6,051 nt of DNA from Pseudomonadota bacterium (GCA_030625525.1 DAOUQR010000079.1:1-6051), one strand, 5' to 3'; counted from the stretch's first letter, positions 1 to 6,028 are shown. Notes: generated by a model not told the origin, from the sequence alone. Made by a program: numbers and translations.

Positions 1-1
1 C

Positions 2-742
2 AATGATGAGCCCAGCAGCAGTGATGTTCAAAAAGCACAACAACAAGCGCAAGCGATTGTGAAAAAACTGAAAGCCGGCACGCCATTCAGTGCTGAAGCA
101 ATTGCATCCTCAGCAGGCAATACTGCACTTCAAGGCGGAGACTTAGGTTGGCGACCACTCGCCGAATTACCCGAAGTGTTCACAAAACAAGTATCCACAT
201 TAAAACCGGGCGAAATAGCGGGTCCTATCCGAGCCGCCAACGGTTTTCATATTATTAAATTAGTTGCTGTCAAAGGTGAAAAGAATCAAATGGTGACTCT
301 CACGCATGCGCGACATATTTTAATTAAAACAGATGCTAGTCATGATGCAAAACAAGTGAAGGCTGAGTTAGTTAAATTTAGAAAAGAAATTTTAGCCGGC
401 AAAAGTTTTAAAACACTCGCTAAAAAATATTCTGTTGACACCATGAGCGCGTTAAAAGGCGGTGACTTAGGTTGGGTACACCCGTCGGAGTTAGTGCCGA
501 ATTTTGCTAAAGCCATGCAGCATTTAAAGAAAAACCAAATCAGCAAGCCGGTAAAAACATTATATGGTTACCACTTAATTCAAGTCTTAGGCCGTAAGAA
601 AGTCAGTAAGACCGATATGTTTGCTAAAAAACGAATTGAACAAATGCTTTATCGTCGTGAATTTACTAAACGTATTCAACAGTGGATCCGTCAGTTACGT
701 GGCCAGGCTTATATTAAAATTATGCCGGCCTCTAAAGCGTAA
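2..742 (+). CDS. surA: SurA, periplasmic peptidyl-prolyl isomerase/chaperone (C-terminal part; 5' end outside window)
   Basis: SurA escorts unfolded outer-membrane proteins across the periplasm to the BAM complex. The reading frame is open from base 2, so this is the 3' part of a gene cut by the window edge; the GTG at 59 is an internal valine, not a start. Of 246 visible residues, 1–90 are the second half of the first parvulin domain (GGDLGWR at 45–51, LPEVF at 56–60, PIRAANGFHIIKL at 75–87). Residues about 98–198 are a complete second parvulin domain (THARHILIK at 101–109, GGDLGWV at 153–159, YGYHLIQV at 188–195). Residues 200–246 are the basic C-terminal helix that packs with the missing N-terminal chaperone domain. 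Compared with E. coli SurA (428 residues), roughly the first 190 are missing. The second domain is the better preserved as an isomerase, as usual in SurA. The position just before pdxA supports SurA over a generic parvulin. Confidence 0.95.
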   Translation, partial: NDEPSSSDVQKAQQQAQAIVKKLKAGTPFSAEAIASSAGNTALQGGDLGWRPLAELPEVFTKQVSTLKPGEIAGPIRAANGFHIIKLVAVKGEKNQMVTLTHARHILIKTDASHDAKQVKAELVKFRKEILAGKSFKTLAKKYSVDTMSALKGGDLGWVHPSELVPNFAKAMQHLKKNQISKPVKTLYGYHLIQVLGRKKVSKTDMFAKKRIEQMLYRREFTKRIQQWIRQLRGQAYIKIMPASKA

Positions 743-747
743 ATTCG

Positions 748-1734
748 GTGAAGATAGTTCTTACTCCCGGCGAACCCGCTGGAATTGGGCCAGACATAAC
801 CGTTATGCTGGCCCAAAATAAAATGTCACCACCCGATCTCTCGCTGATAACACTTGCGGATAAATTCTTATTGCAGCAACGTGCTGATCACTTAAACTTA
901 CCGCGTGAAATAATTGATTATGATCCTGATGTCTCTTTACAAAAAGTCATGCCAGGCCAACTCGTTGTATATCACCAACCATTAAAAACACCTTCTCAAG
1001 CGGGGATGTTAAATAAAGATAATGCGGTTTATGTATTGCAATGCCTTGATATAGCAACCGAGGGTTGTTTGACAAATGAATTTGATGCACTGGTCACGGG
1101 TCCCGTGCAAAAAAGTTTAATCCAACAAGCGGGGTTTAAATTTTCAGGGCATACGGAATATCTTGCACAACGTGCCGATGTGAAACAAGTCGTCATGATG
1201 CTAGCGAGTGATCATTTACGCGTGGCCCTCGTGACAACACACTTGCCTTTAACGGATGTCGCAACCGCGATCACACCTGAACGTTTAACCAGCGTCATAC
1301 ACATTTTATTACACGACTTAAGCACTAAATTACAGATCGAAAATCCCAGAATCGCTGTCTGCGGCTTAAATCCACACGCAGGTGAGCAAGGCATGTTAGG
1401 TCGCGAAGAGATTGAAGTGATCCAACCGGTTATCCAACAATTTAAACAGCAAGGTTTTCACATCGACGGACCCTTTCCTGCCGATACCCTTTTCACCGCT
1501 CACCATTTAGAAAATTATGATGCGATTCTCTCGATGTTTCATGACCAAGGATTGCCCGTGATTAAGCATGCCTGCTTTGGAAAAATTGCAAATATTACAT
1601 TGGGCTTACCCTTTATACGCACCTCCGTTGATCACGGAACGGCTTTGGACTTAGCAGGAACGGGTAAAGCAAAGATGAATAGTTTACACTACGCCCTAAA
1701 CCAAGCAATTATAATGGCAGCCTATCAATCATGA
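748..1734 (+). CDS. pdxA: PdxA, 4-hydroxythreonine-4-phosphate dehydrogenase
   Basis: PdxA is a cytoplasmic, NAD-dependent, divalent-metal enzyme of the deoxyxylulose-phosphate-dependent vitamin B6 pathway. It oxidises 4-phosphohydroxy-L-threonine; the product decarboxylates to 3-amino-2-oxopropyl phosphate, the partner for PdxJ. The 328 residues match the family length (E. coli 329). Visible motifs are TPGEPAGIGPD at 6–16, VTGPV at 116–120, GHTEY at 134–138 (substrate-binding His135-Thr136), and metal ligands His165 (TTHLPL), His210 (NPHAGE) and His265 (FHDQG). The C-terminal stretch 283–305 (N, R and DHGTALDLAG) is also typical. GTG at 748 is the only usable start: a TAA at 733–735 closes the frame upstream, and the protein begins right at the conserved TPGEPAG strand. 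It starts 5 bases after surA with no clear Shine-Dalgarno, so translation is probably coupled to surA. Confidence 0.97.
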   Translation: MKIVLTPGEPAGIGPDITVMLAQNKMSPPDLSLITLADKFLLQQRADHLNLPREIIDYDPDVSLQKVMPGQLVVYHQPLKTPSQAGMLNKDNAVYVLQCLDIATEGCLTNEFDALVTGPVQKSLIQQAGFKFSGHTEYLAQRADVKQVVMMLASDHLRVALVTTHLPLTDVATAITPERLTSVIHILLHDLSTKLQIENPRIAVCGLNPHAGEQGMLGREEIEVIQPVIQQFKQQGFHIDGPFPADTLFTAHHLENYDAILSMFHDQGLPVIKHACFGKIANITLGLPFIRTSVDHGTALDLAGTGKAKMNSLHYALNQAIIMAAYQS

Positions 1735-2519
1735 GTACGCACCGCGCTCGCAAGCGTTTTAGCCAAAATTTCTTAACCGATGAGATGATTATTGACCGCA
1801 TCGTCAAATCACTCGCACCAAGACCCGACCAGGCGCTCGTTGAAATTGGCCCGGGGCAAGCCGCCCTCACTCGCAAAGTACTTCCGTTATGCTCCCAACT
1901 TGATTTAATTGAATTAGATAGAGACTTAATTGAAAAGTTAGAACGCTTATGTGCAGATTATCCTTTCGTTAACATCCATCAATCAGACATTTTAAAATTT
2001 GATTTTCAGACTCTCTATAAAAATAAACCGCTCAGAATATTCGGCAATCTGCCCTACAATATTTCGTCACCGATCTTATTTCACTGCCTTCAGTCCGTTG
2101 ATATGATTGGTAATATGTTGTTTATGCTGCAAAAAGAAGTGGTGGAACGTTTGGCAGCAGAGCCTCATTGCAAAAGTTATGGCCGCCTATCCGTGATGGT
2201 GCAGTTTTATTGTCAGGTTGAATCCTTATTTGATGTGCCGCCAACGGCTTTTTTACCACAACCAAAAGTAGAATCGGCAATTGTGCTATTAACACCAAAA
2301 CCGCCAGCCGAGCGAGTCGTTGCCAACATGCCTTTATTCCAAGACATTGTAAGAACAGCTTTTTCTCAACGGCGAAAGATGCTTCGACAGTCGTTAAAAT
2401 CCATTTGTGCGGCCACTGAGTTAGAACGAGCGGGCATTGATCCCCGCGCGCGCGCCGAGACACTATCGGTTAAAGACTTCGTTGAACTAACAAATCTTTT
2501 GTATAAAGATAAGACATAG
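1731..2519 (+). CDS. rsmA: RsmA (KsgA), 16S rRNA N6,N6-dimethyladenosine methyltransferase
   Basis: RsmA uses S-adenosylmethionine to dimethylate two adjacent adenines (A1518/A1519, E. coli numbering) in the 3' terminal hairpin of 16S rRNA, a late checkpoint of 30S subunit assembly; loss gives kasugamycin resistance. The 262 residues are close to the E. coli length (273). Motifs in order are RKRFSQNFL at 7–15, the SAM-binding loop VEIGPGQ at 37–43, the acidic ELD at 61–63, QSD at 84–86, the catalytic motif GNLPYNIS at 105–112, and FLPQPKVESA at 174–183. The C-terminal helical domain contains FSQRRKMLR at 211–219. The ATG overlaps the pdxA stop as ATGA (1731–1734) with no obvious Shine-Dalgarno, the classic sign of translational coupling. 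The reading frame looks intact. Confidence 0.97.
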   Translation: MSTHRARKRFSQNFLTDEMIIDRIVKSLAPRPDQALVEIGPGQAALTRKVLPLCSQLDLIELDRDLIEKLERLCADYPFVNIHQSDILKFDFQTLYKNKPLRIFGNLPYNISSPILFHCLQSVDMIGNMLFMLQKEVVERLAAEPHCKSYGRLSVMVQFYCQVESLFDVPPTAFLPQPKVESAIVLLTPKPPAERVVANMPLFQDIVRTAFSQRRKMLRQSLKSICAATELERAGIDPRARAETLSVKDFVELTNLLYKDKT

Positions 2520-2521
2520 GC

Positions 2522-2530
2522 TGTTATAAT
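2522..2530 (+). promoter_or_regulatory. Extended -10 promoter for the TraI_2-like gene and apaH
   Basis: Directly after the rsmA stop lies TG-T-TATAAT, an exact extended -10 element (TG at 2522–2523, TATAAT at 2525–2530). The best -35 candidate at 17-base spacing, TATAAA at 2502–2507, matches TTGACA at only 3 of 6 positions, which is acceptable for an extended -10 promoter. The predicted transcript start is near 2537, giving a leader of about 24 bases to the ATG at 2561. This would allow the downstream pair to be expressed independently of surA-pdxA-rsmA. Based on consensus match only. Confidence 0.6.
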
Positions 2531-2550
2531 TAATCTTACATTATGATAAT

Positions 2551-2554
2551 GGAG
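2551..2554 (+). promoter_or_regulatory. Shine-Dalgarno GGAG that decides the start of the TraI_2-like gene
   Basis: Three in-frame ATGs occur at 2543, 2549 and 2561. GGAG at 2551–2554 lies 6 bases before the ATG at 2561 and cannot serve the two earlier ones. With the predicted transcript start near 2537, the ATG at 2543 would have only about 6 bases of leader. Both observations favour 2561. Confidence 0.65.
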
Positions 2555-2560
2555 TCAACC

Positions 2561-3964
2561 ATGTTTAAAAGCATACAAGGAATTATGCAAAAAGCGTCTC
2601 ACAAGCCCGAAAAAACCGATAAAAAAAAATTACTCCCCGTATTAACTGCAGACGCCTTATTGCGCGATAAAAATCGACGTACGATTGTCAGGCAATTTCC
2701 AAAACTGTTAAGTTTTTCTGATGAAAATTTTAAAAACCTCGCAACACCTGTCATTAATAATTTTGCCGAGTTCGTGCAGCAATTACCTGAAACGCGAAAT
2801 AGCTTTTATTCGCAACTCGGTGGCTTGATGGATCATGCTCTTGAGCGATCCCGCAATTCCATGATCCTGATACGTAATTATTTTTTACCCGATGGTAATG
2901 ATAATGCGCCACTAACACAGCCACAAACTTTATGGGCATATACCATATTTACCGCCGGTATTTTACATGACATTGGCAAAGTCAATGTTGATTTTATTGT
3001 AGAAATGTATGATCAAAATCGCGGATTTATAAAAAACTGGGGACCCTTTACTGGAGATATGATCGGTCAAGGTGATTTATATGATTACGAATTTGACAAT
3101 GCGCACCCCCACGAATTTAAAAAACGCGTCACCATGCTAATGGCCAGACAACTGATGCCTGAAGAAGGTTTCAACTGGATCGCCAGCAATAAAGATGTAT
3201 TACATGTTTGGTTAGCATTACTCGATGATGATTACCGTGGCGCCGGTGTGCTAGGCAAGGTGTTTATGCGCGCCGATGCATTAGCCATCCAGCAAAATCT
3301 TGCTAAATTACTGGAAGAATCACACAATTTTGACGTGGATGAAAAAGTCGTATCTAAATTTGCGGACATGGATGACACGGAAAAGAAAAGCGAAGAGAAA
3401 ACTCAGAAAACTGGCGACCCTCTCATCGACTTTTTAAACTGGCTCAAATCAGGCTTGGCTGAGCAACAATACATGTTAAACAAGTCCCCACTATTTTATG
3501 TCCCTGGCGGCATGTTGATGACCAGTGATATTTTTAAATATTTTTCTAATCAATTTGGCTACAGTGAAGGCGAAGTCGTTGGTGCCTTAAAAGAAAATGG
3601 CTTAGTCGAAGTGAATGAAAAGGGCGAAGCAAAAAAACAAGTAACTCGTAATTACGGCAAAGATAAATCCAGCACGATTGATGGCGTTATTCTAAAAAAT
3701 CCTGATATCGTTTTACCCTCTGAATTTAAAGTATTAAGTAATCCAGTTGAAGGGCAGTACCTAACAAAAAGTTCGGCTCAATCTATACACCTCATGACAT
3801 CCGAAACACTCGTGAATGCAAAAGGTTTAGCGAATAATTTTATTGTGAAAGTTGCAGGCGCGGCGACGGCCTCTCAATATATCGCGACGAATGGTCAACT
3901 CGTCAGTCAGGGACCAAAAGCGGCCATTGAAGCATCGCCTAATCCTTTCGTCACAATGAAATAA
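2561..3964 (+). CDS. TraI_2/MobH relaxase-like HD-domain protein, chromosomal, function unknown
   Basis: The 467-residue protein (start at 2561; 473 from the ATG at 2543) has the two-part layout of the TraI_2 family (MobH-type relaxases of conjugative elements). Residues 25–250 resemble the N-terminal TraI_2 domain: PVLTADALL near 26–34, a VQQLP segment near 72–76, GGLMDH at 87–92, LHDIGK at 135–140 (HD pair His136-Asp137), HPH at 182–184, and RADALA with Asp239. Together these form an HD-phosphohydrolase-like set H…HD…D. A charged linker at about 268–285 leads to a TraI_2_C-like part (FLNWL at 291–295, then an N…PGGMLMTSDIF stretch ending near 325). The triple histidine that I recall before GGL in MobH relaxases reads Phe-Tyr-Ser here (82–84). 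No conjugation, integration or type IV secretion genes are nearby, and apaH starts 3 bases downstream. There is no signal peptide or membrane segment, so it is likely cytoplasmic. Family assignment is fairly secure; a DNA-nicking role is doubtful, and nucleotide or nucleic-acid hydrolysis is only a guess. It occupies the place where apaG is normally found. Confidence 0.8.
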   Translation: MFKSIQGIMQKASHKPEKTDKKKLLPVLTADALLRDKNRRTIVRQFPKLLSFSDENFKNLATPVINNFAEFVQQLPETRNSFYSQLGGLMDHALERSRNSMILIRNYFLPDGNDNAPLTQPQTLWAYTIFTAGILHDIGKVNVDFIVEMYDQNRGFIKNWGPFTGDMIGQGDLYDYEFDNAHPHEFKKRVTMLMARQLMPEEGFNWIASNKDVLHVWLALLDDDYRGAGVLGKVFMRADALAIQQNLAKLLEESHNFDVDEKVVSKFADMDDTEKKSEEKTQKTGDPLIDFLNWLKSGLAEQQYMLNKSPLFYVPGGMLMTSDIFKYFSNQFGYSEGEVVGALKENGLVEVNEKGEAKKQVTRNYGKDKSSTIDGVILKNPDIVLPSEFKVLSNPVEGQYLTKSSAQSIHLMTSETLVNAKGLANNFIVKVAGAATASQYIATNGQLVSQGPKAAIEASPNPFVTMK

Positions 3965-3967
3965 CTC

Positions 3968-4756
3968 ATGACTACCTATGCCATTGGTGATGTTCAAGGT
4001 TGTTATGATGAGTTGTCTCGTTTATTAGATTTAATTCAATTTAATGAACACCAAGATTGTTTATGGTTTGCAGGTGACTTGGTTAACCGCGGTCCCAAAT
4101 CGTTGGAAGTCATGCGACTTGTCATGTCATTACCACAGGTTGTTTGTGTGTTGGGCAATCACGATCTACATTGTTGCGCCATCTCATTTAATGCCGAATC
4201 ATCCCTGTCTTATGACACACTCGATGCGATCCTATCTGCACCCGATCGTGATGAAATTATTCATTGGTTGTTGCAGCAACCTTTAATTCATTCTGAAAAA
4301 AATTGGACTTTAGTGCACGCAGGTATTCCACCACAATGGACGCTTGATCAAACCTTAGAACGTGCCCATGAAGTTGAATCTGTTTTAAGAAGTGACGCCG
4401 CTGTAGATTTTTTTAAACAGATGTATGGCAACCAACCAGATCTTTGGAACAATCAATTAACCGGTTGGGATCGACTGCGCTGTATCACAAACCATTTAAC
4501 CCGAATGCGATATTGTACTGAACAAGGTAAATTAAACTTAACAATGAAAGCAACGCAAGCCCCCAAAGGTTACGCACCATGGTTTAGTTTTCCAAACCAA
4601 CTGGCTTCACACGAAAAAATAATTTTTGGTCATTGGGCAGCGCTGCAAGGAAAGGTCGCTGAGAAAAATATATTCGCCATCGATACCGGCTGCGTCTGGG
4701 GGGGTAAACTAACGGCCCTACGTCTTGATGATCTAAAAACGATACAGATACTTTAA
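3968..4756 (+). CDS. apaH: ApaH, symmetrical bis(5'-nucleosyl)-tetraphosphatase (Ap4A hydrolase)
   Basis: ApaH splits diadenosine tetraphosphate symmetrically into two ADP, controlling this stress-linked dinucleotide and NpnN caps on RNA. It is a cytoplasmic metallophosphatase of the PPP type. The 262 residues are somewhat shorter than E. coli ApaH (280), mainly at the C-terminus. Motifs are IGDVQGCYDEL at 6–16, AGDLVNRGP at 35–43, LGNHDLH at 62–68, VHAG at 116–119, FGHW at 220–223 and DTGCVWGG at 239–246. The first motif has Gln where E. coli has His (GDVHG), a substitution I recall as common in non-enteric ApaH. The start is 3 bases after the TraI_2-like gene with no clear Shine-Dalgarno, so coupled translation from the shared promoter at 2522–2530 is likely. 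apaG, the usual upstream partner, is absent here. The frame passes through a run of seven G (4698–4704) that encodes part of the conserved WGG. Confidence 0.96.
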   Translation: MTTYAIGDVQGCYDELSRLLDLIQFNEHQDCLWFAGDLVNRGPKSLEVMRLVMSLPQVVCVLGNHDLHCCAISFNAESSLSYDTLDAILSAPDRDEIIHWLLQQPLIHSEKNWTLVHAGIPPQWTLDQTLERAHEVESVLRSDAAVDFFKQMYGNQPDLWNNQLTGWDRLRCITNHLTRMRYCTEQGKLNLTMKATQAPKGYAPWFSFPNQLASHEKIIFGHWAALQGKVAEKNIFAIDTGCVWGGKLTALRLDDLKTIQIL

Positions 4757-4828
4757 TAAGAAATTTTGAAGGCAATATTCACGCAAGAGAGCATAACGTC
4801 TAAAACAAAACTGCAATGTGATGCGCAC
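4757..4828. other. Convergent intergenic gap without visible terminator
   Basis: These 72 bases separate the stop of apaH (plus strand) from the stop of the acylphosphatase (minus strand). The stretch is AT-rich. I found no GC-rich hairpin followed by a T-run on either strand, so no intrinsic terminator can be supported. Transcription may end by Rho or run into the opposing gene. Confidence 0.5.
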
Positions 4829-5107
4829 CTAAGCCTCACCTCTTCTAACGGAAAAATCAGCAAAAGTTTGTGACGTTTGTGGCGTGATTTCAATATCTTT
4901 TACTTTAGCTAGCGGTGGGCCTTTCCATAACCAATCGGTTAATTGTTTAAGCTCTTCTTCTGTACCGCAGACCATTAATTCGACGCGGCCATCTGATAAA
5001 TTTCGTACCCAGCCGGTTAAACCCAAACGTTTTGCAGCCTTGCCTGCCGATGCGCGATACCAAACACCTTGAACGCGGCCGCTAATTAAATAGTGTTGGC
5101 ACAACAA
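4829..5107 (-). CDS. acyP: Acylphosphatase
   Basis: Acylphosphatase is a small cytosolic enzyme that hydrolyses carboxyl-phosphate bonds, for example in 1,3-bisphosphoglycerate, acetyl phosphate or carbamoyl phosphate; its physiological role in bacteria is unclear. The 92 residues match the family's usual 90–100. The signature SGRVQGVWYR at 9–18 supplies the phosphate-binding loop and catalytic Arg18, and GWVRNLSDGRVE at 32–43 supplies catalytic Asn36. GPPLAKV at 63–69 and the C-terminal FSVRR are also typical. No ATG is available. The start is TTG at 5107 (another TTG follows at 5104), immediately after the TAA of the upstream thioredoxin-like gene and in the same frame, with AGGA at 5117–5120 nine bases upstream. 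It is the last gene of a three-gene minus-strand run. A link to copper handling is not evident. Confidence 0.95.
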   Translation of the reverse strand: MLCQHYLISGRVQGVWYRASAGKAAKRLGLTGWVRNLSDGRVELMVCGTEEELKQLTDWLWKGPPLAKVKDIEITPQTSQTFADFSVRRGEA

Positions 5108-5566
5108 TTAACTTTTTCCTATGGCTTTCACTAAACTGGCTTCGGTTTGTAAACCGAGTAACGTTTTGACGAGCTTACCTTTTGGATTAAATACATAGGT
5201 TGCTGGCAAACCAGGGATATTGCCGAGACCTAACAAAGGCGCGGGATCTTCAGCGAGAGTTGGAAATTTTGCACCGATTTTTTTAATAACATTATTTAAT
5301 TCGTCAAGACCCACTTGATCATAACTAACGCCAAAGACAATCACGTCTTTCTTTTTATAATCATTGTAAAACACATTCAATGCGGGGATTTCTTTATAAC
5401 AAGGTTTGCACCAGCTTGCCCAGTAATTAATAACAACCCATTTACCTTGAAGCTCAGAAAACTTGAATGATTTGCCGTTGTAAACGGTCAAGGTTGGCGA
5501 TTCACTGCAAGCAGCCAACACAAACACACTTATCACTGCGATACATAATACAATTAATTTTTTCAT
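5108..5566 (-). CDS. TlpA-like thioredoxin-fold lipoprotein (periplasmic thiol-disulfide reductase)
   Basis: This is a TlpA/ResA-like protein of the AhpC/TSA-thioredoxin group that probably reduces disulfides of periplasmic clients such as apocytochromes or copper-site proteins. In the 152 residues, 1–19 form a lipoprotein signal peptide (MKK, hydrophobic core, lipobox LAAC) with acylated Cys20. Residue 21 is Ser rather than Asp, so the Lol +2 rule predicts outer-membrane anchoring facing the periplasm. The fold follows: GKWVVINYWASWC at 41–53, active site WCKPC at 52–56, and the cis-proline region IPGLPATYVF at 117–126 with Pro121. ATG 5566 has AGAGGT just upstream (5571–5576). It follows the PCu(A)C gene by 14 bases and directly abuts acyP, so it is probably co-transcribed with both. 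Next to PCu(A)C it likely keeps copper-site cysteines reduced, for instance in CuA of cytochrome oxidase, but TlpA, ResA and CcmG roles cannot be separated by sequence alone. Confidence 0.88.
   Translation of the reverse strand: MKKLIVLCIAVISVFVLAACSESPTLTVYNGKSFKFSELQGKWVVINYWASWCKPCYKEIPALNVFYNDYKKKDVIVFGVSYDQVGLDELNNVIKKIGAKFPTLAEDPAPLLGLGNIPGLPATYVFNPKGKLVKTLLGLQTEASLVKAIGKS
5117..5120 (-). promoter_or_regulatory. Shine-Dalgarno AGGA supporting the TTG start of acylphosphatase
   Basis: On the minus strand AGGA lies inside the last codons of the thioredoxin-like gene, nine bases before TTG at 5107 and twelve before TTG at 5104. It favours TTG 5107 and independent initiation over read-through of the TAA at 5110–5108. 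Confidence 0.5.
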
Positions 5567-5570
5567 GCTT

Positions 5571-5576
5571 ACCTCT
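5571..5576 (-). promoter_or_regulatory. Shine-Dalgarno AGAGGT of the TlpA-like gene
   Basis: AGAGGT on the minus strand lies 4 bases before ATG 5566, inside the 14-base gap after the PCu(A)C stop. It fixes the start so that the lipoprotein signal begins with MKK. Confidence 0.6.
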
Positions 5577-5580
5577 TTTA

Positions 5581-6015
5581 CTAAACGGATGCTCGCGCAT
5601 ACACCGTGATTTCACTGCCATCCTCAAAAACCAGCGTGACAGGAACTTCTTGGCCTGCGGTTAATTGTTTTGTCAAACCAATCAACATGATGTGAAGACC
5701 GCTGTTTGTTAATTTTTGCCCCCGGTGCGCGGGTACTTTGATGTCTTTCACCGCGGTCATCATCGAATGATTTTTCTGCTTTGTTGTTTTATGCAACTGC
5801 ACTTTTTTTGCGACAGGACTAACGACGGCAATAACCGTATGAGATTGACTGCCGGTATTAACAACGTCCATCAAAATTTTAGTTTGCCGAATGTTGATCG
5901 TCGTCGCTTTCACGCTCGGTGCTTTAATTTGAATGACATCCGCAGCAACTTCTTGATTTGCAGCGAAGCTTATACCGACCAGCAGACTCAGTACTAACGT
6001 TAATGCCTTTTTCAT
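5581..6015 (-). CDS. PCu(A)C-type periplasmic copper chaperone
   Basis: The PCu(A)C family (DUF461) binds Cu(I) in the periplasm and passes copper to cytochrome c oxidase assembly, chiefly the CuA site of subunit II. The 144-residue precursor has a Sec signal peptide (MKKALTLVLSLLVGISFAA, cleavage near 18–25). The family copper motif H-X10-M-X21-H-X-M is met exactly by His75, Met86, His108 and Met110. The rest is the expected small beta-sandwich, with VPA at 94–96 and a conserved GLHIMLIGL stretch at 106–114. ATG 6015 has a strong Shine-Dalgarno, AAGGAG at 6022–6027, six bases upstream. It is the first of three minus-strand genes; its promoter probably lies at or beyond the window's right edge. 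With a TlpA-like reductase next, the pair suggests a metal and redox step in oxidase maturation. A role in general copper tolerance is an alternative. Confidence 0.92.
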   Translation of the reverse strand: MKKALTLVLSLLVGISFAANQEVAADVIQIKAPSVKATTINIRQTKILMDVVNTGSQSHTVIAVVSPVAKKVQLHKTTKQKNHSMMTAVKDIKVPAHRGQKLTNSGLHIMLIGLTKQLTAGQEVPVTLVFEDGSEITVYARASV

Positions 6016-6021
6016 CGTTAT

Positions 6022-6027
6022 CTCCTT
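6022..6027 (-). promoter_or_regulatory. Shine-Dalgarno AAGGAG of the PCu(A)C gene
   Basis: AAGGAG on the minus strand, six bases before ATG 6015, is the strongest ribosome-binding site in the window. It suggests efficient independent initiation at the first gene of this run. Confidence 0.7.
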
Positions 6028-6028
6028 A

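Noticed and set aside
59..61. GTG as the start of surA
   Set aside because: The frame is open to base 2 and the protein would begin in the middle of a parvulin domain; the gene continues to the left of the window.
621..821. 66-codon plus-strand frame spanning the surA–pdxA junction
   Set aside because: It overlaps the conserved ends of two well-identified genes in another frame and resembles nothing known.
2445..2455. Alternating CG run in rsmA as a repeat or Z-DNA-type element
   Set aside because: It is short and fully explained by consecutive Pro/Arg/Ala codons in a conserved part of the protein.
2122..2463. 113-codon open frame on the minus strand inside rsmA
   Set aside because: It lies wholly within a clearly conserved methyltransferase gene on the other strand, and its translation shows no recognisable motif.
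2561..3964. An integrated conjugative element or relaxase locus
   Set aside because: Only one relaxase-family gene is present, set in a housekeeping gene order, with no integrase, coupling protein, type IV secretion gene, origin-like repeat or attachment site.
4757..4828. Bidirectional terminator between apaH and acyP
   Set aside because: I looked for a GC-rich stem with a T-run on each strand and found only short AT-rich matches.
5716..5997. 93-codon open frame on the plus strand opposite the PCu(A)C gene
   Set aside because: It is antisense to a gene with an exact family copper motif, signal peptide and strong ribosome-binding site; the product looks like random composition.
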